Positions 40,943 to 47,752 of a stretch of 64,000 nucleotides of DNA are shown one piece after another. The stretch lies in the NCBI GenBank assembly GCA_964550125.1, contig CAZJWC010000002.1:124001-188000 (forward strand). Reading direction: 5' to 3'. Position numbers and translations under genes: made by a program. Position 1 is the first letter of the stretch. Each line of letters starts with the position of its first letter. The notes beneath the pieces were generated by a model that ran no database searches, was not told the DNA's origin, and saw only the letters and a list, made by a program, of their open reading frames with translations. Source of the stretch: CAZJWC01 sp964550125 (GTDB lineage: Bacteria > Bacillota > Clostridia > Christensenellales > Borkfalkiaceae).

Positions 40943-42697
40943 CTAGTTATCTTTAGTGATGTCAACATCTTTAATATCTGTACCTTGAGTAATCGTCTTT
41001 AAAATCTTATTGATGTCAAGGTTCTTTTCTGCTTCGTCAGTAACATCAGCAGCAATATCAAAGTTAAATAGTAAAGACATTCTAAAACTTGTCAACTTAA
41101 CTTTAAGTTGCATAAGTTGGTTTGCCCTTGCTTCGTCTAGGTTTTTAATACTACCTACACTACGCTTAATTTGTGCAATTTGGTTGATAATTGCCTTATC
41201 AGCCTCTTGCGTGCTTACATCAGTAAATATCTTCTTCTTTAATTGATACAAACGGTGTGAAATTTCGTTATCGTAGTGTACGGGTGCTTTTTCATACTCC
41301 AAGCAAAGTTTCTTGTAGTATTCCAAATCTTCCGTCTTAACTAAAAGTTCAATAGAGTTACCAAGAACTGCACTTAAAATAACGTTTACTGCTTCACTGC
41401 CTGATACAATTAGGTTGTTCATACGTGATGAAAGTCCGTAAAGTAAAACTTCGCCACGCATATTGTTGCCACATAGAATTTGTTTATGAGCTTTATCTTT
41501 TATATTATCTATTGCAAAGATAACATCTCTTAGTACAGAGTTATCTTTATTTTTCATATAGTTAGCAATATCTTCATCAAGACTGTTAAAGTCTGATGAG
41601 TCGTCTAAACTGAATACATTATCGTATACGCTACTAAATTTGTCCATAACGGAGAAGATTTTTTCCTTTTCTTCTTGTTGTGTGCCTATACCACGAGCAA
41701 GTAGCTTTTGTGTAACGATTTCAGCAACAAATTCCAAATCCTTTTCGGATACAACTGCTTGGTCAACTTGAACAACTTTTCCGTTGATTTTTTTAGCAAG
41801 TTCGTCTGTATTAACGTCAATTTTAAGACCAGTATTTCCTGATTTACTAACAAGCATTTGAGTTAACTTGTCATAGTTTATTTCAAAATTACTCATTTGT
41901 GCAATAACAAGTTCACCTATTCTTTGTGCTAATGCGTTGTAGTCAGTCGAAATTTTCTCTTGTATGCTTTTTAAAATATTTTCAAACTTATCATTAATCA
42001 TCTTGCTAGATTCTTTTTGATTGTTTGCAATAATATTTTGAATTTGGTTTTGGAATTTATCCATACCTTTATCCAAAGGCTCATTGATAGTTTCCTTTAG
42101 ATTTTTATAAATAGCCATTTGTTTGTTGTTAACGGCTTGAAATTCTTTTTGTACCTCTGCCTTAAATTTTTCAAGTTCTTTTGAAAGGTCGTTTGCTGAT
42201 GAGTCAGAGTCATTTTTAAGTTTACTCAAACTACTATTGATTTCCTGGAAAGCCTTAGAGTTTTCGTTTTTCAACTTGTACATATCCCCAGCAATGCTTG
42301 ATAAACCCTTTAATATTGCAGCACCATCGCTTGAAGTTGCGTAAACTTGTTGCTGAGAACTTTGTACAGCCTTATCGCCACCTGCACTGTAATACTCCTC
42401 TCCATCATTAGTTTGTGTAGGAGTATTTTGCTCCCTTGCTTTTTGGGCAGACTTCTCCTCTTGCTTCTTTTTAAGCATTTGTTTTATGTCAACACCCATT
42501 GCCTTAAGTCTTGCTTCGATACTTTGCTTTTCAGTATCTAAAGCCTTCATTTGTTGAATAACCTTTTGCTTTTGAGCAGGAGTCATTGTATCGCCGTTGG
42601 GCATTTTGTTACTAGAGTACATTTTTTTCAAAGCAACCATCTTGGCATAAGTTTTCTTATATTCTGTTTTTAACGTTGCGATATCATTATTGTCCAT
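40943..42697 (-). CDS. Large coiled-coil protein of unknown function
   Basis: I do not recognise this 584-aa soluble protein. Residues 1-95 are a Lys/Gln-rich helical region, about 85-125 is a low-complexity linker (Gln/Ser/Thr, with DGEEYYSAGGD), 125-270 is a long coiled coil, and 330-584 is a denser, mostly helical domain with several hydrophobic patches but no membrane segment. It contains a single visible cysteine cluster-free region and no known catalytic motif. It has its own promoter, and a hairpin separates it from rnj. The shape suggests a structural or tethering protein. Confidence 0.8.
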   Translation of the reverse strand: MDNNDIATLKTEYKKTYAKMVALKKMYSSNKMPNGDTMTPAQKQKVIQQMKALDTEKQSIEARLKAMGVDIKQMLKKKQEEKSAQKAREQNTPTQTNDGEEYYSAGGDKAVQSSQQQVYATSSDGAAILKGLSSIAGDMYKLKNENSKAFQEINSSLSKLKNDSDSSANDLSKELEKFKAEVQKEFQAVNNKQMAIYKNLKETINEPLDKGMDKFQNQIQNIIANNQKESSKMINDKFENILKSIQEKISTDYNALAQRIGELVIAQMSNFEINYDKLTQMLVSKSGNTGLKIDVNTDELAKKINGKVVQVDQAVVSEKDLEFVAEIVTQKLLARGIGTQQEEKEKIFSVMDKFSSVYDNVFSLDDSSDFNSLDEDIANYMKNKDNSVLRDVIFAIDNIKDKAHKQILCGNNMRGEVLLYGLSSRMNNLIVSGSEAVNVILSAVLGNSIELLVKTEDLEYYKKLCLEYEKAPVHYDNEISHRLYQLKKKIFTDVSTQEADKAIINQIAQIKRSVGSIKNLDEARANQLMQLKVKLTSFRMSLLFNFDIAADVTDEAEKNLDINKILKTITQGTDIKDVDITKDN

Positions 42698-42757
42698 CTC
42701 TCTATCCCCTCTTAAACGATATTGTTAATTCATAAAACTATATATACGTCCACATAC

Positions 42758-42786
42758 ATTTTACACTACTTTATTCAAATTGTAAA
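42758..42786 (-). promoter_or_regulatory. Promoter for the coiled-coil gene
   Basis: Minus-strand TTTACA (42781-42786), 17 bp, TAAAAT (42758-42763). Confidence 0.65.
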
Positions 42787-42974
42787 TACTTAAAAAGAAA
42801 TTTTACAAAATTTTTAATTTTAATTTAGTTGTAAAACAAATTTTTTTATAGAAAGGTCAATTAAAATCCTATTTTGTCAAATTTTTATATGACAAAAAAA
42901 TTTATATGGCAGTCAAATGCTTGCAAAATTTTAAAATAAAATATAGAATATGATAGAATAAATTTTATATTGTA

Positions 42975-43004
42975 TTGTTCAAGTTATTTTTAATACTATA
43001 TAAT
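42975..43004 (+). promoter_or_regulatory. Promoter for serC-serA
   Basis: TTGTTC (42975-42980), 18 bp, TATAAT (42999-43004). The leader to the serC ATG is only about 12 bases, with AGGAG in it. Confidence 0.6.
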
Positions 43005-43022
43005 GATATACAGGAGTTTTAT

Positions 43023-44096
43023 ATGAGAGTTTATAATTTTTCAGCCGGTCCTTCAATGCTTCCTTTAGATGTTTTGGAAGAAGCACAAAAAGAACTTTTA
43101 GATTTTAATGGCACAGGAATGTCCGTTACTGAAATCAGCCACAGAGATAAGGCATATGAACCTGTCGTAAATGAAGCAGTAGCACTTTTGAAAGAATTGA
43201 TGGATATTCCCGATAACTACAAGGTTATATTTGTTCAAGGTGGTGCAAGCCAACAATTTGCAGCAATTCCCTTAAACTTAATGCACAATAAAAAGGCAGA
43301 CTACATAATTACAGGAAATTTTGCTAACAAGGCTTATCAAGAAGGACAAATTTTTGGTGATGCTTGTGCAGTTGCATCTTCAAAGGATAAAACTTACACA
43401 TATATCCCTGATGTAGACAAAATTGCTTTTAGAGAAGGAACTGACTACGTTCATATCACTTCAAACAATACGATATTCGGTAGTAGATACTCAAAATTCC
43501 CTACAACAAAAGCACCTTTAGTTGCTGACATCTCATCTGAAATTTTATCTCGTGAAATTGATGTAAATAAGTTTGGTGTTTTATATGCTGGTGCACAAAA
43601 GAATTTAGCCCCTGCAGGTGTTACAATCGTTATTGCAAGAGAAGATTTAATCGAAAATCCTTTAGACATTTGTCCTACAATGCTTAAATGGAAAACTCAA
43701 GTTGATAATAACAGTTTGTATAATACACCTCCTTGCTTCTCAATTTATATGGCACTACTTGTATTGCGTTGGCTTAAAAAGTTTGGTGGCGTTCCTGCAA
43801 TAAATAAGCAAAATGAATATAAAGCAGGTCTTTTATATGACTTTATTGATAACTCAAAGTTGTATAAAAACAATGTTGAAAAAGAATTCCGTTCAATTAT
43901 GAACGTACCTTTCGTTACAGGAAGTGAAGAACTTGATGCAAAATTCGTTAAAGAGTCAAAAGCTGCTGGTTTAGTTGCTCTTAAAGGACATAGACTTGTT
44001 GGTGGTATGAGAGCATCTATTTATAATGCAATGCCCGTTGAAGGTGTAAAAGCACTTATCGACTTTATGAAGAAGTTTGAAGTTGAAAACGCATAG
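43023..44096 (+). CDS. serC: Phosphoserine aminotransferase
   Basis: This 357-aa PLP enzyme converts 3-phosphohydroxypyruvate and glutamate to phosphoserine. YNFSAGPSMLP at the start, the FVQGGASQQFAAIPLNL segment, and VLYAGAQKNLAPAG, whose lysine holds PLP, are all standard. I chose the ATG at 43023, which follows AGGAG; an upstream in-frame TTG lies in the promoter. It is followed 20 bases later by serA; serB is not here. Confidence 0.96.
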   Translation: MRVYNFSAGPSMLPLDVLEEAQKELLDFNGTGMSVTEISHRDKAYEPVVNEAVALLKELMDIPDNYKVIFVQGGASQQFAAIPLNLMHNKKADYIITGNFANKAYQEGQIFGDACAVASSKDKTYTYIPDVDKIAFREGTDYVHITSNNTIFGSRYSKFPTTKAPLVADISSEILSREIDVNKFGVLYAGAQKNLAPAGVTIVIAREDLIENPLDICPTMLKWKTQVDNNSLYNTPPCFSIYMALLVLRWLKKFGGVPAINKQNEYKAGLLYDFIDNSKLYKNNVEKEFRSIMNVPFVTGSEELDAKFVKESKAAGLVALKGHRLVGGMRASIYNAMPVEGVKALIDFMKKFEVENA

Positions 44097-44116
44097 TATA
44101 AAGTAGGAGATTAACA

Positions 44117-45259
44117 ATGTTAAAGATAAAAAAACTTAACGCAATCAGTAAGTGTGCTGATAGTGTTTTAAATGGCAAATATGAATTTAGTGATAATGTT
44201 GAAAATGAAGATGCTATTATGCTTCGTAGTTTCAATATGCACGAATATAATTTAAACGATAATTTACTTGCAGTTGCTCGTGCTGGAGCAGGAACAAATA
44301 ATATTCCTATCGACAAATGTAGTGAAAAGGGCATCGTAGTTTTCAATACTCCTGGTGCAAATGCAAATGCCGTTAAGGAACTTGTAATTTGTGAGTTGTT
44401 TTTGGGTGGCAGAAAAATCGTTGACTCTGTAAACTGGACTTCAACTTTAAAAGGACAAGATGAAATATCTAAAAAGGTTGAAAAAGGTAAATCAAATTTC
44501 GTTGGTTGCGAAATTTTGGGAAAAACCTTGGGCGTTGTTGGTCTTGGTGCAATCGGTCGTTTAGTTTGTCAAAGTGCTTATGCTTTGGGTATGAAAGTAG
44601 TTGGTTACGATCCCTTCTTTAAAGGTACTTTAGATAACGTTACTATTTATACTGACTTAAAGGATTTGCTTGCAAACAGCGATTTTGTTACAGTGCACGT
44701 TCCTTTAACTGACGATACAAGAAGTATGTTTAATAAGGACTCTTTTGCAACAATGAAAGATGGTGCTGTTTTAATAAACAACTCTCGTGGGGAACTTGTT
44801 AGCACAACTGATGTAATTGATGCAGTAAAATCTGGAAAGTTGAATAGATATATCACAGATTTCCCCAATAACGATTTAATCGGTGTAGAAAATATCATTT
44901 GTGTACCCCACCTTGGTGCATCAACTCCCGAAGCTGAAGATAACTGTGCTGTTATGGCTGCTCAAGAACTTGATGAGTATATCACAAACGGCAATATCAA
45001 AAATAGTGTTAACTTCCCTGCTTTAAATAGCGAACGCCAAGCAAAGTGTAGAACTACAATCGTTTATAAAAACTTCGTAGGCTATACTGCTCAAATGTCT
45101 GCTTGCTTTACAAGTGAAGGCATTGATATGAAAAATATCGCAGGTGGCGTAAGGGGAGATATCGGTTATACCGTAGTTGATACCGATTCTGTTTCAACTG
45201 CTTTGTTGTCAAAGTTAAAGGAGTTAAACGGTACCTTAAAAGTAAGAGTTTTAGACTAA
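44117..45259 (+). CDS. serA: D-3-phosphoglycerate dehydrogenase
   Basis: SerA oxidises 3-phosphoglycerate with NAD+, the first step of serine synthesis. The NAD loop is GVVGLGAIGR, followed by the catalytic arginine in NNSRGELV and histidine in VPHLGAST. The C-terminal 70 residues (about 310-380) look like a single ACT domain, the usual site of serine feedback. The 380-aa form lacks the extra ASB domain of long SerA. It is the second gene of the serC-serA operon, with AGGAG before its ATG. Confidence 0.94.
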   Translation: MLKIKKLNAISKCADSVLNGKYEFSDNVENEDAIMLRSFNMHEYNLNDNLLAVARAGAGTNNIPIDKCSEKGIVVFNTPGANANAVKELVICELFLGGRKIVDSVNWTSTLKGQDEISKKVEKGKSNFVGCEILGKTLGVVGLGAIGRLVCQSAYALGMKVVGYDPFFKGTLDNVTIYTDLKDLLANSDFVTVHVPLTDDTRSMFNKDSFATMKDGAVLINNSRGELVSTTDVIDAVKSGKLNRYITDFPNNDLIGVENIICVPHLGASTPEAEDNCAVMAAQELDEYITNGNIKNSVNFPALNSERQAKCRTTIVYKNFVGYTAQMSACFTSEGIDMKNIAGGVRGDIGYTVVDTDSVSTALLSKLKELNGTLKVRVLD

Positions 45260-45294
45260 TCTTGTATATTAAAAAAATAAAATAGACATAATAT

Positions 45295-45327
45295 AAGCGA
45301 GTGTTTTTACACTCGCTTTAATTTTTT
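45295..45327 (+). terminator. Terminator after serC-serA
   Basis: AAGCGAGTGT/ACACTCGCTT forms a 10-bp stem with a TTTT loop and a T-rich tail (TAATTTTTT). Confidence 0.9.
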
Positions 45328-45343
45328 ATATGGAGAGATTGTT

Positions 45344-45478
45344 ATGTCTAATAAAAAGAAAAAGAATAAAGTAAAAACATTAACTGAAGAACAATATAAC
45401 GAATATTTAATGGCGTTAAAGGACGAGCGTCCTACAATGGTTATTGATAAAGATGGAAAAAGGGTTCCACAAAAATAA
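45344..45478 (+). CDS. 44-aa lysine-rich protein, unknown function
   Basis: The frame encodes 44 residues beginning MSNKKKKNKVKTLTEEQYNE and ending DKDGKRVPQK. GGAGAG stands 8 bases before the ATG, and a strong terminator follows within 10 bases of the stop. The first dozen residues are very basic, the middle is a short amphipathic helix. It follows the serA terminator closely and has no clear promoter of its own, so it may be expressed by readthrough. The small, basic, helical form could suit an RNA- or ribosome-binding peptide, but that is a guess. Confidence 0.65.
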   Translation: MSNKKKKNKVKTLTEEQYNEYLMALKDERPTMVIDKDGKRVPQK

Positions 45479-45485
45479 AAAAAAT

Positions 45486-45512
45486 AGCAAGTCTTTTGGA
45501 CTTGCTTTTTTT
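45486..45512. terminator. Bidirectional terminator, 44-aa gene and rplI
   Basis: AGCAAGTC/GACTTGCT, with T-tracts on both strands (T7 on plus, T7 on minus). Confidence 0.88.
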
Positions 45513-45957
45513 ATTGAATAGAGGTTATTACAACTTTAATTTTTGAAGTTACCTTTTCCATAAATCTAATTTCAATATCAAAAGTTCCTGCTGATTTGAT
45601 GGGTTCTTTTAAAAGGATTTTCTTTTTGTCAACTTCAAATCCCTTTTCCTTTAAGCCGTTTGCAATATCCATTGAGGTTATGCTTCCAAAAATTTTGCCT
45701 GCTGAACTACATTTGATAGTCAAATCAACTTGTGTTCCGTTTACCTTGCTTGCAAATTCCTTAATTTCTTTAATTTCTTCAGCCTTGTGAAAAGCCTCTG
45801 CCTCTTGTTTGTTTTTTAAACTATTTACAGCAAGTGAAGATGCCTCAATGGCTAAACCTTTCTTAAATAAAAAGTTTTTTGCGTAGCCATCGCTTGCTTC
45901 AATTATATCACCCTTTTTTCCTGTACCTTTAATATCTTTTTGTAAAATAACTTTCAT
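45511..45957 (-). CDS. rplI: 50S ribosomal protein L9
   Basis: L9 binds 23S rRNA at the base of the L1 stalk and helps keep the reading frame. The 148-aa protein has the N-terminal signature MKVILQKDIKGTGKKGDIIEASDGYAKNFLF (residues 1-31), the connecting helix, and a C-terminal domain (about 80-148). Only pairs of residues are altered from the usual pattern (KGTGKKGD in place of KNLGKKGD). It is alone here, away from rpsF-ssb-rpsR, with its own promoter and terminator. Confidence 0.96.
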   Translation of the reverse strand: MKVILQKDIKGTGKKGDIIEASDGYAKNFLFKKGLAIEASSLAVNSLKNKQEAEAFHKAEEIKEIKEFASKVNGTQVDLTIKCSSAGKIFGSITSMDIANGLKEKGFEVDKKKILLKEPIKSAGTFDIEIRFMEKVTSKIKVVITSIQ

Positions 45958-45978
45958 TTTATATACTCCTTTTCGTCT

Positions 45979-46007
45979 ATTTTACATTTAAACAAAATTT
46001 TTGTCAA
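45979..46007 (-). promoter_or_regulatory. Promoter for rplI, sharing its -35 box
   Basis: Minus-strand TTGACA (46002-46007), 17 bp, TAAAAT (45979-45984). The -35 hexamer overlaps the plus-strand -35 box of the Cys-rich gene by five bases. Confidence 0.75.
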
Positions 46008-46029
46008 TGAGATAGTTATTATTTATAAA
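46001..46029 (+). promoter_or_regulatory. Promoter for the 48-aa Cys-rich gene
   Basis: TTGTCA (46001-46006), 17 bp, TATAAA (46024-46029). It is divergent from, and shares its -35 region with, the rplI promoter. Confidence 0.7.
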
Positions 46030-46061
46030 TTTTGCACAAATTATCTTTGGAGGGATTTATT

Positions 46062-46208
46062 ATGGATAATGTATGTAAATGTATCTCTTGCGAAGCAGTT
46101 GACTGCAAATACAACAAAGATTGTAATTGCGTTCGTGATTCAATCAAAGTTGGTTGTTGCTGTGGAGGAGAAAACTGTACTTGTTGCGAAAGTTTTGAAA
46201 ACAGATAA
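46062..46208 (+). CDS. 48-aa protein with 12 cysteines (DUF1540-like)
   Basis: The frame has 12 cysteines in 48 residues, at positions 5, 7, 10, 15, 21, 23, 32, 33, 34, 39, 41 and 42. The pattern C-x-C-x2-C-x4-C-x-Y-N-K-x-C-x-C then I-K-V-x-CCC and a closing C-x-CC-E-S-F resembles DUF1540 metal-binding peptides common in Clostridia. Likely roles are binding of zinc or another metal, possibly linked to spores or stress, but unproven. GGAGGGA lies 6 bases before the ATG, with a good promoter upstream and a perfect terminator after. A longer frame in another register over the same bases is spurious. Confidence 0.85.
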   Translation: MDNVCKCISCEAVDCKYNKDCNCVRDSIKVGCCCGGENCTCCESFENR

Positions 46209-46209
46209 A

Positions 46210-46236
46210 AAAAGGGACTTTAAGTCCCTTTTTTAT
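46210..46236. terminator. Bidirectional terminator, Cys-rich gene and Nudix gene
   Basis: AAGGGACT/AGTCCCTT with a TTA loop; T6 follows on plus and T7 on minus. Confidence 0.85.
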
Positions 46237-46237
46237 T

Positions 46238-46735
46238 TTATATTTTACTTTTTTTTAATTCAGTAATTGCATTTGTTAAATAAACTTTTTCATTGTTGCC
46301 GTTTTCAAATTCAATGGGTAAGTTTGAAAAATCAAACCAAGTTAAAGAGTCAACCTCATCTTTTAAAGCAGTAATTGTTCCGTCCTCAATCACTACTATA
46401 AAATACAAAATCAACGCATTGTCGTTTTCATTATACTTTGAAATTAAATACTTACACTTAACCGTATTAAGTTTTGTTTGCTCCTTAATTTCTCTAGCAA
46501 TAGATTTTTCTGCCGACTCCCCTTTTTTGATAAAACCTGAAAGTAAGGAGTAATCGTTTTCTCCAAGATATTTAGCAAGTAAAATTTTGTTTTGTTCTCT
46601 ATTTGTTATAATCAAACTAATTGCTGAGTCAAAGGGTGGAAATTTAAATTCACCACACTCATCACAAAAGGGTATGAGTCCTTCGTTCTCGCAAAATCTC
46701 AATCCTAGTTTTTTTCCACAAACACTACAATGCAT
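46238..46735 (-). CDS. Nudix hydrolase with zinc ribbon, degenerate Nudix box
   Basis: The 165-aa protein begins with a zinc ribbon (C3, C6, C24, C27), as in NudC-type NADH pyrophosphatases, and continues with a Nudix domain. The Nudix box starts well (G67-x5-E73 and R81-E82) but reads REIKEQTKL where the consensus is REUxEExGU. The last metal-binding Glu is Gln (Q86) and the Gly is Lys (K88). It may have weak, altered or no hydrolase activity. I chose the ATG at 46735 with GAGGGGA upstream; the frame continues back to a TTG. Substrate unknown. Confidence 0.8.
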   Translation of the reverse strand: MHCSVCGKKLGLRFCENEGLIPFCDECGEFKFPPFDSAISLIITNREQNKILLAKYLGENDYSLLSGFIKKGESAEKSIAREIKEQTKLNTVKCKYLISKYNENDNALILYFIVVIEDGTITALKDEVDSLTWFDFSNLPIEFENGNNEKVYLTNAITELKKSKI

Positions 46736-46790
46736 ATTAAATCCCCTCAATTATTAAAGTATTATAGTATATTTAAAATAGTCCGTATTA

Positions 46791-47630
46791 TTACTTTTTA
46801 GTAGTTTTTTTAGTTGTCTTTCTAGGTTTTTCTTCTACCTTTTCCTCTTTGATTTCCTTTTCTTCTTCATCATCAATCAAGTCTTTCAATAAATCTTCTT
46901 CATTTATCTCAATATCTTCATCTAGGTCAACTAAGTCTTCTGCTTCTTTTTCTTCTTCAATTATGTCTTGCTCAACTTCGTTTAAAATGTCTTCATCAAT
47001 GATTATATCGTCAAGGCTTTCATCTATAGTTGCCGAACTTTCGTCAAGTACGGGCTTGTCGTTATTTATGTCTTCTAAAATCTCGTCATAAATTGCTTTT
47101 TCTTCTTCAGTCTTACCACCTATTTTTTCTTTTAAGGCATACATAATAATAGCATTTGCAAGCGCTAAAAGGGTTACTATGTAGTTGTGATAAATTAAAT
47201 AATTAAATGTAGCGTTAAAACTTGTAAATATGATTGTAAAGAAAATCGAACTGAATAAAGCACTGATTAAAGTACCCCATGAACAAACTTTGTAAAAGAA
47301 TTTTGTTCCCGTGTATCTAGTAAGTAGAAAGTAAATAGTAGCAATCGCTAATATGAAAGATAAAATACTTCCAACAACAGCCATGGTGTAAATAGCTAGC
47401 AATACAACTATAATATATAAAGTGTTCTTTAAAATGGAGGGTAACTCAACATAAGCACAAATGCAAATTAAAGTAACTATAAGTATAATTGCTACGATTG
47501 CTATATAGCCATATACATCAAATCCGTTTAAGTAGCGTAGTAAATAGCAGTTAGCCTTTATACTAAAAATTCCAACTACTGCACAAAAAATAGATAAAAC
47601 TAAACTTGTAATTCTCTTTGAATCAAACAT
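46791..47630 (-). CDS. Membrane protein with long acidic tail, unknown function
   Basis: The 279-aa protein has about six hydrophobic segments in residues 5-170, then a strongly acidic cytoplasmic-type tail (about 175-262) dominated by Asp and Glu, and a short basic end of the KTTKKTTKK type. I recognise no family. It has a consensus-like promoter, and PFOR lies upstream in a separate unit. The switch from acidic to basic charge at the very C-terminus is unusual and might allow intramolecular or partner binding. Confidence 0.8.
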   Translation of the reverse strand: MFDSKRITSLVLSIFCAVVGIFSIKANCYLLRYLNGFDVYGYIAIVAIILIVTLICICAYVELPSILKNTLYIIVVLLAIYTMAVVGSILSFILAIATIYFLLTRYTGTKFFYKVCSWGTLISALFSSIFFTIIFTSFNATFNYLIYHNYIVTLLALANAIIMYALKEKIGGKTEEEKAIYDEILEDINNDKPVLDESSATIDESLDDIIIDEDILNEVEQDIIEEEKEAEDLVDLDEDIEINEEDLLKDLIDDEEEKEIKEEKVEEKPRKTTKKTTKK

Positions 47631-47661
47631 ATTTTATATTCCTTAACTTTTAATTAGTTTT

Positions 47662-47690
47662 ATTATATCATATACTAAAAAAATTCTCAA
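47662..47690 (-). promoter_or_regulatory. Promoter for the acidic-tailed membrane protein
   Basis: Minus-strand TTGAGA (47685-47690), 17 bp, TATAAT (47662-47667). Confidence 0.75.
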
Positions 47691-47707
47691 CTAAATAATA
47701 TAAAAAG

Positions 47708-47736
47708 AAAAATGGAAGGTCAAACCTTCCATTTTT
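47708..47736 (-). terminator. Terminator after PFOR
   Basis: A 13-bp perfect stem (AAAAATGGAAGGT/ACCTTCCATTTTT) with a 3-base loop; on minus it runs into TTTTTC. Confidence 0.9.
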
Positions 47737-47752
47737 AATTTATAATTAGATA

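Larger units (their letters stand above)
42698..43022. other. 325-bp divergent intergenic region
   Basis: This AT-rich stretch lies between the coiled-coil gene and serC. It holds one promoter for each and no open frame of interest. I see no riboswitch or tRNA in it; the central 150 bp is homopolymer-rich A/T sequence. Confidence 0.7.

Noticed and set aside
42698..43022. Long intergenic region before serC, examined for a serine T-box or riboswitch
   Set aside because: No conserved blocks found, and the serC leader is only about 12 bases.
46001..46029. Plus-strand promoter as part of an rplI autoregulatory leader
   Set aside because: It points away from rplI; a divergent-promoter reading is simpler.
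46069..46266. 65-codon plus-strand frame over the Cys-rich gene
   Set aside because: It begins with a non-ATG codon, lacks a ribosome site and runs through the terminator; the overlapping 48-aa frame has all signals.
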